Assembly (NCBI RefSeq): GCF_035207705.1
Contig: NZ_CP128187.1
Location: 4,464,001-4,528,000, forward strand
Reading direction: 5' to 3'
Length of the DNA: 64,000 nucleotides
Source of the DNA: Maribacter sp. BPC-D8
GTDB lineage: Bacteria; Bacteroidota; Bacteroidia; Flavobacteriales; Flavobacteriaceae
The translations under genes and the position numbers were made by a program. Positions 1-7,168 of the stretch are shown in pieces. The notes below the pieces were generated by a model. It saw only the letters and a list, made by a program, of their open reading frames with translations, was not told the DNA's origin and did not search any database. Positions within the stretch are counted from its first letter, which is position 1, and the number at the start of each line of letters is the position of its first letter.

Positions 1-1
1 A

Positions 2-1264
2 AACTCTACTGAATTTGATGAAAACACAAAAGTTCAACGCGTTGCTGAAATGCAATTTTTGAGAGCTCATTTTTATTTCGAGCTTAAAAAGATTTATAAT
101 CGTATTTCTTATATCGACGAGGACGGAAACTATTTTTCAAATACAATGATTTCTTCCGAAGAGGTATGGGCTAATATAGAGGCAGACTTTAATGCAGCCT
201 TCTCTATTTTACCTGATACACAAGATGACCCAGGTCGCCCTACAAAATGGGCTGCAAAAGCGTATTTATGTAAAACTTTTTTATACCAACAAAAATGGGC
301 TGAAGCTAATTCTGCGGCTGATGAAGTTATTATAGGTGGAGACTATAGTTTGTTACCAAACTTTAGTGAAGTTTTTTTACCGGATAATGACAACGGGTCA
401 GAAATTGTTTTTGCTATTCAATATTCAATTAATGATGGTTCTCCAAGTAATTATAATGGTTCTATCGGTGATCGCTTAATGGCTCCGGGTGGACCAAGAT
501 ATAATCAATATGGTTTTTTACGCCCTTCACAAAATTTGGTAAACTCTTTTAAAACTGATGATAATGGGTTTCCAATGTTAGACAATTTAGATGTTTTAGA
601 AACTGATAATGTTGACCCTAGATTGGATGTGATTGTAGGAAGACCAGGAATTCCATATAAGGATTTGGGAATTAATTATGATGAGACTTGGGCAAGAGAT
701 TTAGCAACTTATGGACCTTTTAGTCCAAAGAAAAGGGTTGTGTCTGCAAATGACCCTAATTATCTAGCCTCGTGGCCTTATGTAACTGCAGCAAATTATC
801 ATATCATTCGCTATGCTGATGTTTTACTTTGGAAAGCCGAAGCTTCCATAGAGCTTGAAAATTTAGAGGATGGTAGAACATATATCAATATGGTTCGTAA
901 TCGTGCAAAAACAGGGTCTTATATTCAAAATTTAGAAGGTACTGCTGATGCTGCTAATTACTTTATTGAAACATATGATACACCGTTTGCCACTAAGGAA
1001 GAAGCTGTAATTGCTTTACGTACCGAAAGACGTTTAGAGATGGCGCAAGAAGGTCATCGTTTCTTCGATTTGGTTCGTTGGGGCATTGCGGCTGATGTAA
1101 TAAATGCTTATTTGGAAAAGGAAAAGATTGAAAGAGGATTTTTGACTGGTGCAACATTTGTTGAGGGTAAACATGAATATATGCCAATACCTCAAAGTCA
1201 AATTGATTCTGGTGGGTCAGATGATAGTGGCAATAGCTTAACCACTCAGAATTCAGGATATTAA
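2..1264 (+). CDS. RagB/SusD-family glycan-binding lipoprotein, C-terminal part
   Basis: The reading frame enters from the left edge, so the start codon and lipoprotein signal lie outside the window; the first Met seen (base 50) is internal. SusD-family hallmarks are RYADVLLWKAEA about 255 residues after that Met, ERRLE and GHRFFDLVRWG about 325-345 residues after it, and an ending of the type YMPIPQSQI...NSGY. SusD proteins sit on the outer surface as the lid of a SusC TonB-dependent transporter and bind oligosaccharide. Its SusC partner should lie just left of the window. A hairpin with a T run follows the stop, so the transcription unit probably ends here. Family assignment is firm; the substrate cannot be told. 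Confidence 0.93.
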   Translation, partial: NSTEFDENTKVQRVAEMQFLRAHFYFELKKIYNRISYIDEDGNYFSNTMISSEEVWANIEADFNAAFSILPDTQDDPGRPTKWAAKAYLCKTFLYQQKWAEANSAADEVIIGGDYSLLPNFSEVFLPDNDNGSEIVFAIQYSINDGSPSNYNGSIGDRLMAPGGPRYNQYGFLRPSQNLVNSFKTDDNGFPMLDNLDVLETDNVDPRLDVIVGRPGIPYKDLGINYDETWARDLATYGPFSPKKRVVSANDPNYLASWPYVTAANYHIIRYADVLLWKAEASIELENLEDGRTYINMVRNRAKTGSYIQNLEGTADAANYFIETYDTPFATKEEAVIALRTERRLEMAQEGHRFFDLVRWGIAADVINAYLEKEKIERGFLTGATFVEGKHEYMPIPQSQIDSGGSDDSGNSLTTQNSGY

Positions 1265-1313
1265 ATGTTTGTTTTCGAAAGATATTGTTAGTTTAAATTA
1301 GGTGCAATAGAAA

Positions 1314-1343
1314 AGAGAGAGAAGTAATTTTCTCTCTTTTTTT
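1314..1343 (+). terminator. Rho-independent terminator after SusD
   Basis: AGAGAGAA (1316-1323) pairs with TTCTCTCT (1330-1337) around a 6-nt loop and is followed by a run of T. It lies about 50 bp after the SusD stop codon. Confidence 0.75.
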
Positions 1344-1401
1344 ATACGCTTATTTAGTTTATAAAATATTTATTTTTTGGTCAGGTTAGATTAATAGTTT
1401 T

Positions 1402-1515
1402 TTAGTCTTTAGACTGAAACCATTCTATAAAGTTCCTAAATTCGAAATTACCATCATCCAGTTAGGTTAACACACCAGCTTCTTTTTTCTTGTACAATAT
1501 CAAGGCTTGTCTTAT
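1402..1515 (-). pseudogene. Fossil of a hipA-like kinase toxin gene (N-terminal end only)
   Basis: Directly downstream of the orphan hipB-like gene, the minus strand reads RQALILYKKKEAGVLT, stop, LDDGNFEF and ends at a second stop at 1404-1402. This matches the usual start of Bacteroidota HipA proteins (Q/K-A-x-x-x-Y-x-x-x-x-A-G-x-L-x-E-x-D-x-G-x-F-x-F). The codon where ATG is expected is ATA at 1515-1513. It overlaps the hipB stop exactly as a GAATGA (ATGA) overlap would if one G had become A. An in-frame TAA lies at 1464-1462 and everything beyond about 40 codons is missing, including the kinase domain. Seen: the peptide match and stops. Inferred: that an intact hipBA operon decayed here. 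Confidence 0.6.
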
Positions 1516-1730
1516 TCTTCAGAAGTTGTTGTTTTTATTTGGAATGTTAATTCCATGCCTAAAGTATTTCCTAATTTATTCAAATTTTTTGCCGTTGGGT
1601 TTCCTTTTCCTTTTTCAAATTGTTTAAGCGTGCGTAATCCAACTCTAGAGAGGTCTGCTAATGTTTCTTGAGTGACATTTAGTATTTCTCTACGTTCTTT
1701 TATATTATTGATTAGCCTGTTGAAGTGCAT
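1512..1730 (-). CDS. HipB-like helix-turn-helix repressor (orphan antitoxin)
   Basis: A protein of about 72 residues with an XRE/HTH_3 fold: NNIKERREILNVTQETLADL, then SRVGLRTLKQFEKGKGNPT, with the conserved glutamine and the recognition helix clear. The ATG at 1730-1728 is preferred; a longer frame would begin with GTG at 1787, inside a palindromic probable operator. In HipBA modules the HipB partner neutralises HipA and represses its own operon. Here only a hipA fossil follows, so this protein is probably a leftover autoregulator. Two related 18-bp inverted repeats lie upstream. It could instead be a free-standing XRE regulator, but the adjacent hipA remnant argues for HipB. Confidence 0.75.
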   Translation of the reverse strand: MHFNRLINNIKERREILNVTQETLADLSRVGLRTLKQFEKGKGNPTAKNLNKLGNTLGMELTFQIKTTTSEE

Positions 1731-1770
1731 TGTGTGGCTCTTTTTTATATAAATTAGAATTACCATAAAA

Positions 1771-1849
1771 AGTGCTTTAAAGCGCACTATTTAGTGTTTT
1801 TAGAGCTTTTATATTTAAAAGATTTATTTAAAGTGCATTATAGTACACT
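1771..1849. promoter_or_regulatory. Two 18-bp inverted-repeat operators upstream of the orphan hipB-like gene
   Basis: Site 1 at 1771-1788 is AGTGC-N8-GCACT. Site 2 at 1832-1849 is AGTGC-N8-ACACT, with the same 5-8-5 spacing and one changed arm base. Their centres are 61 bp apart and both lie just upstream of the gene starting at 1730. Pairs of such dyads are typical of HipB autoregulation; binding itself is inferred. Confidence 0.55.
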
Positions 1850-2033
1850 ATCGTGAAGTAATAAACTTAATGAAATTCTATTTTTAGTTAATCAATTTTG
1901 TGTATGAATTCTTCTCTTAAGAAAAGCCAGGTAACCTAATCCTTTTGGTTTTTTTGAATTTTAAGGTGTTAATTTAGGAGACAATATTATGTTTGGTAGG
2001 AAGTCTACACCATGGAATGTAAAAAAATAAGAT

Positions 2034-2405
2034 ATGAAGACAAATCAGGAAATTTTAGATGAATTTGGAAAAATATTGATATCCGATGTATTTGACAAAG
2101 GGTATGAATTTATTAAAAATGACATTTCCGATCTTGCGGAAACAGAAGGTTATGAGAATCTTTTTGGCAATATGAATAATGATCAAAAAATGGAAATAGA
2201 AAAATATACTAAAGAAATTTTAGAAGGTGTTTTATTTCAATTTCTCAAAATATTTGAAGAAAATAAACAGTTTAAATTATTATATGAAAATGAGAGCCAA
2301 CAAATAGATTTGGTTAAAATTAGTGAGATGTTAAAAGCCGAGCCAATTATAGAAGATGGTTGGATAAATCGATTTAGCGAATTTAAGTTTCTGGATAACA
2401 AATAA
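2034..2405 (+). CDS. Hypothetical protein, 123 aa
   Basis: I do not recognise the family. The protein is acidic, soluble and rich in Glu, Lys and Phe. Long amphipathic helices are likely (for example MEIEKYTKEILEGVLFQFL), and there is no signal peptide or membrane segment. It stands alone between the orphan hipB-like gene and the integrase remnant, on the strand opposite both, in a stretch that looks like decayed mobile DNA. A 13-codon frame (1989-2030) ends just before its start and could be a leader or chance. Small acidic proteins in such places are sometimes immunity or antitoxin proteins, but nothing here shows that. Confidence 0.55.
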   Translation: MKTNQEILDEFGKILISDVFDKGYEFIKNDISDLAETEGYENLFGNMNNDQKMEIEKYTKEILEGVLFQFLKIFEENKQFKLLYENESQQIDLVKISEMLKAEPIIEDGWINRFSEFKFLDNK

Positions 2406-2409
2406 TTAT

Positions 2410-2844
2410 CTAAAAAGGCCTGTTTATAGATGTAATGGATAGAGTCTTACTTATAAATTGAATTTTAATTGACGGTACAATGAAATGATTTTTATAACAA
2501 CCCAATCTGTTTTCCATATCCATTTCACCTTGATAGGGAGAAAGTCCGTCCTTTAGCATTTCGGAAAGAATATCTTTAAGTTTATGAAACTGAAAGAGTC
2601 GGCCCTTCTTGGTCTTGAACTTCTGGTTGATATTCAGGTATAGGGGAGTTTGGCGATGCATTTTAGGGTCGCCGTTAACATCTTTCTACGTTGGATGTTC
2701 GTAAGAATAGTAGATGTACCACCTTTTGGAGAGGTCAAAACTCTCTCCACCATTATAAATTTTAGGATCTGTGTATTTTTTCTTCAAACCTTCGCTGTAT
2801 GCAGTATCGTATGCGGTTTGTAAGATATCAAAAAAATAACCCAT
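2410..2844 (-). pseudogene. Tyrosine recombinase/integrase, broken N-terminal remnant
   Basis: From ATG 2844-2842 one minus-strand frame reads MGYFFDILQTAYDTAY, then LSKRWYIYYSYEHPT, an in-frame TAG at 2688-2686, then KDVNGDPKMHRQTPLYLNIN, FKTKKGRLFQFHKLKDIL and LKDGLSPY. This is the pattern of the arm-binding and core-binding N-terminal region of Bacteroidota phage-type integrases (KRWY-x-Y-Y-S-x-x-HP-x-x-G-K, then F-KTKK-x-R, then G-x-SPY). It stops after about 144 codons, with no catalytic R...H-x-x-R...Y domain. It begins only 40 bp from the 3' end of the tRNA-Met fragment, the usual place for an integrase that uses a tRNA as its attachment site. Internal stop plus truncation make it non-functional. 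Confidence 0.6.
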
Positions 2845-2883
2845 TGATAAAAGATTTATAAATCTGATAATCAATGGGTTATG

Positions 2884-3022
2884 TAGTAGCGGGGACTGGA
2901 CTCGAACCAGCGACCTTCGGGTTATGAGCTCCTCGTTTGGAAAAATTCCAACGGTTTTATAGGGCTCAACCGCTATCAAATTATAAAATCGTATGCAAAA
3001 ACGTATGCAGTTTTAGTTTTCT
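2884..3022 (-). repeat. Repeat A: tRNA-linked attachment-site repeat
   Basis: A 139-bp block matching 49454-49592 with only three substitutions and no indels, in the same orientation. On the minus strand its inner 46 bp (2929-2884) are the 3' half of an initiator-type tRNA-Met: anticodon loop CTCATAA, CCCGA anticodon-stem arm, T-loop TTCGAGT, acceptor arm CCCCGCT. The tRNA 5' half is absent; the preceding bases do not pair to the anticodon stem or form a D arm. The outer part holds tandem CGTATGCA words (2990-3009), plausible recombinase arm sites. This looks like an integrated-element end joined to a tRNA 3' half. The broken integrase starts 40 bp away. Confidence 0.8.
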
Positions 3023-3247
3023 AATTAATGATTTATTTCTGAAAGCAAGATATACAAAAAAAGTATTTTTCTATTTGAGATTTACGGTTTCTAAATTGTC
3101 GCAATATATTTTCAATTTAATAATTAGTAGTTACAATTTGGTATTTGACATAGCTGCTACTAATCAGTTTATCACTTGTAACACCTGTTGTTTTTGATTG
3201 TAGATTTCCTATATTAATTCTGTATTTTAGGACAAAATTTAAGCAAA

Positions 3248-6200
3248 GTGGTATCCGTAAATTTTAGTTCCCTCAGAATTGTGTTGTTTTTAATAATGAC
3301 ATTGATATACTCTTCCGTCTTTGGTCAAAAAGTAAAATTTAAAACCTTGACTACCAATGAAGGTTTATCCAATAACTCGGTAAATGATATTATCAGCAAT
3401 ACAGATGGGGTATTATGGATTGCAACATGGGATGGACTGAATTTATATGATGGACATAATTTTTTAATATTTAAACATATACAATCTGATTCTACTTCTA
3501 TAGCAGGGAACGTGGTCACCAGACTTTTCAAAGATTATACTGGTGCTATGTGGCTTTTGACCAATAATAAATCGGTTAGTAGGTATTTAGGGGATGGAAA
3601 GTTTAAAAGCTATTATTTGAAAGATCAACCTAGAGAGTTTAAGTTGTCTCAAAATGGTGAATTGATTGTAGAGATTAATGATGATGAAGCTTATCATTTC
3701 GAGAATGAACACTTTGTTAAAAAAGTAAATATTGATTCTTACAGAAATAACAAGAGTACACTTAATAACATATTACTTTCTAAATTTCCTAAACTTACTA
3801 TTAATGAGTCAATGAGAGACCATGATGGCAATATTTGGTATGCTACTCAAAATAATGGTTTATTTATTATTCGAAAAAACAGCGAAAATATACATAATGA
3901 AAAGGTAGAACATTATGAATATGACCTTTATTCTAAATACAGTTTTACTAGTAATGAAATAGAAAAGATATACCAAGATGATTTTGGTAATGTATGGTTA
4001 GGACATAAAGATGGTGGATTAAGTATGGCATATCGAGGATCTGAGCATATCGGTGTGATAACTCCTCATCCTATAAAACAGCCTAATTTACCGTATGAAA
4101 CGGTAAGAGCTATTACTAAGGATGTAAATAATAATATTTGGATTGGCTATTACACCCAAGGCGTGTTTAATTATGATTCTGCAACAAAAAGTTATTTGAA
4201 ACATGATCTGTCTATACTATCTGGAAATCAAGATTGGAATAGAATACGAAGCCTATTTACATCTTCAGACGGATCGGTTTGGGCGGGTACATATGCAGGT
4301 GTGGTTCGAATTAAAAATGGTAAAAAAACCTTTTTTAACGCAGCCGATTTTGAGAATTTCCCGAACAATAGAAATTATTCGATGTTTGAAGACCATAAAA
4401 AAAAACTTTGGATAGCCTGCTGGGGTGGTCTCGCCAAATTTGATTTAGAAAAGGGGAAGTTCACAACTTTCAATGGGCAAGGTAAATTAGCCGATTTGAA
4501 TATTAGAAAAGTGTTTATTTATGAAGATGAAGCTATTCTTTCAATAGAAGAAGGTGGCGTAATTATCTTAAATACTATTACAGGTAATATCTCAGGTATT
4601 AATAAAGAAGATGGTATACTTAGTAATAATACGTATAGTGCCTTTAAAGATGGTAAAACAGGATATTATTGGATTGCCAGCTCAGAAGGGATAAGTGTAT
4701 TTGATAAGGAAAAAGGTCTTATAAAAAACATTGAAGAATATAATGGACTCCCAAGTCATTTGGTGTATAGTTTAATATTGAACAGTGATAAGGTTTGGGT
4801 AAGTACTACTAAGGGAATAGCTGCTGTAGATAGGAACAACTATTCAGTTTCAAGCTTAAACTCTGATGAAGGCTGGCAGGCTGCTGAATTTTCAGAAGGC
4901 GGCTATTACCAAGATTTTAACGGATCCCTGTATTTTGGTGGTATCAATGGGTTGAACTATTTCTCTCCGATGACTATTGATTTCGTTAAAGAGCTTCCTA
5001 GACTTATAGTTTCTGTCGATGATAAAAGAAATTTTACAGGGGAAATCACGAAAGACTATTCTGATAATGTATTAAAGTTCGAAGTATCTTCTGTATCCTA
5101 TACTAAGAATACTGATAATAAAATCTTATACAAATTATCTGGTTTCGATTCTAATTGGCATGTACTTGATGAGAGTCCCGTCTATTATTCTAATTTGCCA
5201 TATGGACATTATAATTTAGCAATTAAGAATTCTCTTGATACTAATGACGAATTTGCTAAAACGTTTAACATTATTGTAAATAAGCCATTTTATCTAACTG
5301 GGTGGTTTATTTCTTTGTTTTTGGTTGCCCTATTTACTGGTCTAACTTATTTGTACTTCTTAAGAAACAAAAGTGTTGTTCGAAATCGAAAAATACTCGA
5401 GCAGAGGATTCTTGGAAGAACGAAGATAATTAATGATCAAAAGCAAAATTTAGAAGAAACAAATCAGAAACTTGACAAAAAAAATAAAGAGGTAGGTAGG
5501 CAAAAGGAAGAACTTTTAAACTTGTACCAGCAGCTTAAAAATGAAGATTTTGAAATTGATAAGTTCAAGGCATTCGTTTTATCTGAGTTCAAAGAACCAA
5601 TAATTAAGATTATTACAAGTGCAGATCAATTGGAAAATCAGTCTCTAATAAAGAAAGATATTTCAACACATTCTGGGGAATTGTTAAACTTATTAATGGA
5701 GTGGGATTACTTGGGGCATATTAAAGAAGTTGGAGCCATCAATAAATCTATTATTAATTTAAAATCAACTATAAAACCTCTAATCGAAAACCTGAAAGTG
5801 CAATCATCAAAATCGAAATTGCATTTAGATTATACACTTGACTTATCAGATGCATTGGTTGAGATGGATGTTCTTAGGTTTAAATTACTTTATAAATACT
5901 TATTTAATGTCATCATTAAGTATGCACTTACAAATAGTTCTTTAAAAGTTGTTTTAGAGAATAGTGAAGGAATGTTTTTTATGAACATAAGTTCTGATAG
6001 TAAGATTTTTAAAGATAATTTTTTCAATATTGAACATTATAGCCCATATTTTAGAGCGGTATATACATTGGTTACAGCCATGAACGGGCAATTGAACATA
6101 GATTATGAAAAGGCATTGTCTTTAGAATTAAAATTGCCTGTAAAATTAATTGACACTAAGGGTAATGGGGTAGAGCATGTATCATGGAAACATATTGGTC

Positions 6201-6994
6201 TTGATGAAAAATTGCCTTCAAATAAAAATAATATTCTTGTTTTTTGCGAAAAGAATGATTTTGTACCGGCGAAGCAATTGTTAGAACATCCGAACAATAC
6301 ATTATTATTTGAGAATGCTATAGACGAAGCTTTATCTGCTATTAAACAAGTAAACTTACATGGGCTAGTGGTTTATAATACACCAATTAATGAAAGTCTT
6401 ATTCAGTTGTGCAATGCTATAAAAAATGATGGTTCTCAAACAACACTTCCTTTAATATATATATCTGAAGAAATCGATTATTTTTTACGGGAGCAAACTA
6501 TTGAGTTAGGTGTAGATACTATTATTCAATTACCCGCAAGTAAAGTTTTTATACAGAAAAAGTTCTCAAAGCTGATTACGAGTCGGAGAGAATTTTTAAG
6601 CGACAAATCGAAACAACTACTTTATAATAGTTCTTTTTCTAATGATGATAAACTGCTATCTTCTAATGAGAAATCGATAAAAAAGGCAATAAGTATTATT
6701 CATAAGAATATAAGCGACCATTCCTTTAACGTTGATAAGTTGGCGAAAATGCTTTTTGTTTCTAAAATTAAAGGATATAGAATGTTCAAAGAGGTGTTAG
6801 GGCAGTCTCCTTTAGATGTAATTATTGATTTAAGATTACAAAAAGCGCAATATTTATTAAAAAATAAAGCACTAAACATAACAGAAGTGAGTCGAGAATG
6901 CGGATTTAACGATCCAAAGTACTTTAGTAGGCTATTTAAAAAGAATATTGGCTGCAGTCCAAAGCAATTTAGGGAAAGCCTTGAAGATGCTTGA
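3248..6994 (+). CDS. Hybrid two-component-type PUL regulator with degenerate kinase and receiver
   Basis: A protein of 1248 residues with GTG start and signal peptide ending near SSVFGQ. The periplasmic part has about ten regulator-propeller repeats (DGVLWIATWDGLNLYDG, DGNIWYATQNNGL, KKKLWIACWGGLAKFD and so on). A Y_Y_Y domain follows at about 590-675, a membrane helix at about 680-705, then a coiled coil. The cytoplasmic part has the shape of an HTCS but is degenerate. The kinase H-box reads FVLSEFKEPI, with Ser where the phospho-His should be, and the D-x-G-x-G and G-x-G ATP boxes are missing. The receiver reads LVVYNTPINES, with no acceptor Asp. The C-terminal AraC-type HTH (about 1143-1245; FNVDKLAKMLFVSK, ECGFNDPKYFSRLFKK) is intact. 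It probably senses an oligosaccharide and activates the susCD operon that follows; signalling by phosphate transfer is unlikely. Confidence 0.88.
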   Translation: MVSVNFSSLRIVLFLIMTLIYSSVFGQKVKFKTLTTNEGLSNNSVNDIISNTDGVLWIATWDGLNLYDGHNFLIFKHIQSDSTSIAGNVVTRLFKDYTGAMWLLTNNKSVSRYLGDGKFKSYYLKDQPREFKLSQNGELIVEINDDEAYHFENEHFVKKVNIDSYRNNKSTLNNILLSKFPKLTINESMRDHDGNIWYATQNNGLFIIRKNSENIHNEKVEHYEYDLYSKYSFTSNEIEKIYQDDFGNVWLGHKDGGLSMAYRGSEHIGVITPHPIKQPNLPYETVRAITKDVNNNIWIGYYTQGVFNYDSATKSYLKHDLSILSGNQDWNRIRSLFTSSDGSVWAGTYAGVVRIKNGKKTFFNAADFENFPNNRNYSMFEDHKKKLWIACWGGLAKFDLEKGKFTTFNGQGKLADLNIRKVFIYEDEAILSIEEGGVIILNTITGNISGINKEDGILSNNTYSAFKDGKTGYYWIASSEGISVFDKEKGLIKNIEEYNGLPSHLVYSLILNSDKVWVSTTKGIAAVDRNNYSVSSLNSDEGWQAAEFSEGGYYQDFNGSLYFGGINGLNYFSPMTIDFVKELPRLIVSVDDKRNFTGEITKDYSDNVLKFEVSSVSYTKNTDNKILYKLSGFDSNWHVLDESPVYYSNLPYGHYNLAIKNSLDTNDEFAKTFNIIVNKPFYLTGWFISLFLVALFTGLTYLYFLRNKSVVRNRKILEQRILGRTKIINDQKQNLEETNQKLDKKNKEVGRQKEELLNLYQQLKNEDFEIDKFKAFVLSEFKEPIIKIITSADQLENQSLIKKDISTHSGELLNLLMEWDYLGHIKEVGAINKSIINLKSTIKPLIENLKVQSSKSKLHLDYTLDLSDALVEMDVLRFKLLYKYLFNVIIKYALTNSSLKVVLENSEGMFFMNISSDSKIFKDNFFNIEHYSPYFRAVYTLVTAMNGQLNIDYEKALSLELKLPVKLIDTKGNGVEHVSWKHIGLDEKLPSNKNNILVFCEKNDFVPAKQLLEHPNNTLLFENAIDEALSAIKQVNLHGLVVYNTPINESLIQLCNAIKNDGSQTTLPLIYISEEIDYFLREQTIELGVDTIIQLPASKVFIQKKFSKLITSRREFLSDKSKQLLYNSSFSNDDKLLSSNEKSIKKAISIIHKNISDHSFNVDKLAKMLFVSKIKGYRMFKEVLGQSPLDVIIDLRLQKAQYLLKNKALNITEVSRECGFNDPKYFSRLFKKNIGCSPKQFRESLEDA

Positions 6995-7128
6995 TATTAC
7001 TGGTGTTTCGCTCAAAATGTCTTATTGTTGATTGAATAGTATATCCACTAATTCTGTTCAAATCAGAACCCTAACTGAAAGATTAGTGCACCTTTTTGGT
7101 TTATTTGACCCCTATAAAATTTAGTTGC

Positions 7129-7148
7129 TTGACTATTTTTGGAGTCAA
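7129..7148. promoter_or_regulatory. Inverted repeat upstream of susC, possible regulator site
   Basis: TTGACT-N8-AGTCAA is a perfect 6-bp dyad 20 bp before the SusC start codon, in the 174-bp gap after the regulator gene. It could be a binding site or a leader hairpin. The assignment rests on position and symmetry only. Confidence 0.3.
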
Positions 7149-7168
7149 CCAAATAACCGAAATTTTAA

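Noticed and set aside
2884..2990. A complete tRNA-Met gene at repeat A (and likewise at repeat B)
   Set aside because: Only the part from the anticodon loop to the 3' end is present. The upstream bases give no D arm and do not pair with the CCCGA arm of the anticodon stem.
2937..3197. Open frame of 86 codons on the plus strand
   Set aside because: It runs through the tRNA-linked repeat and has no protein-like composition or start context.
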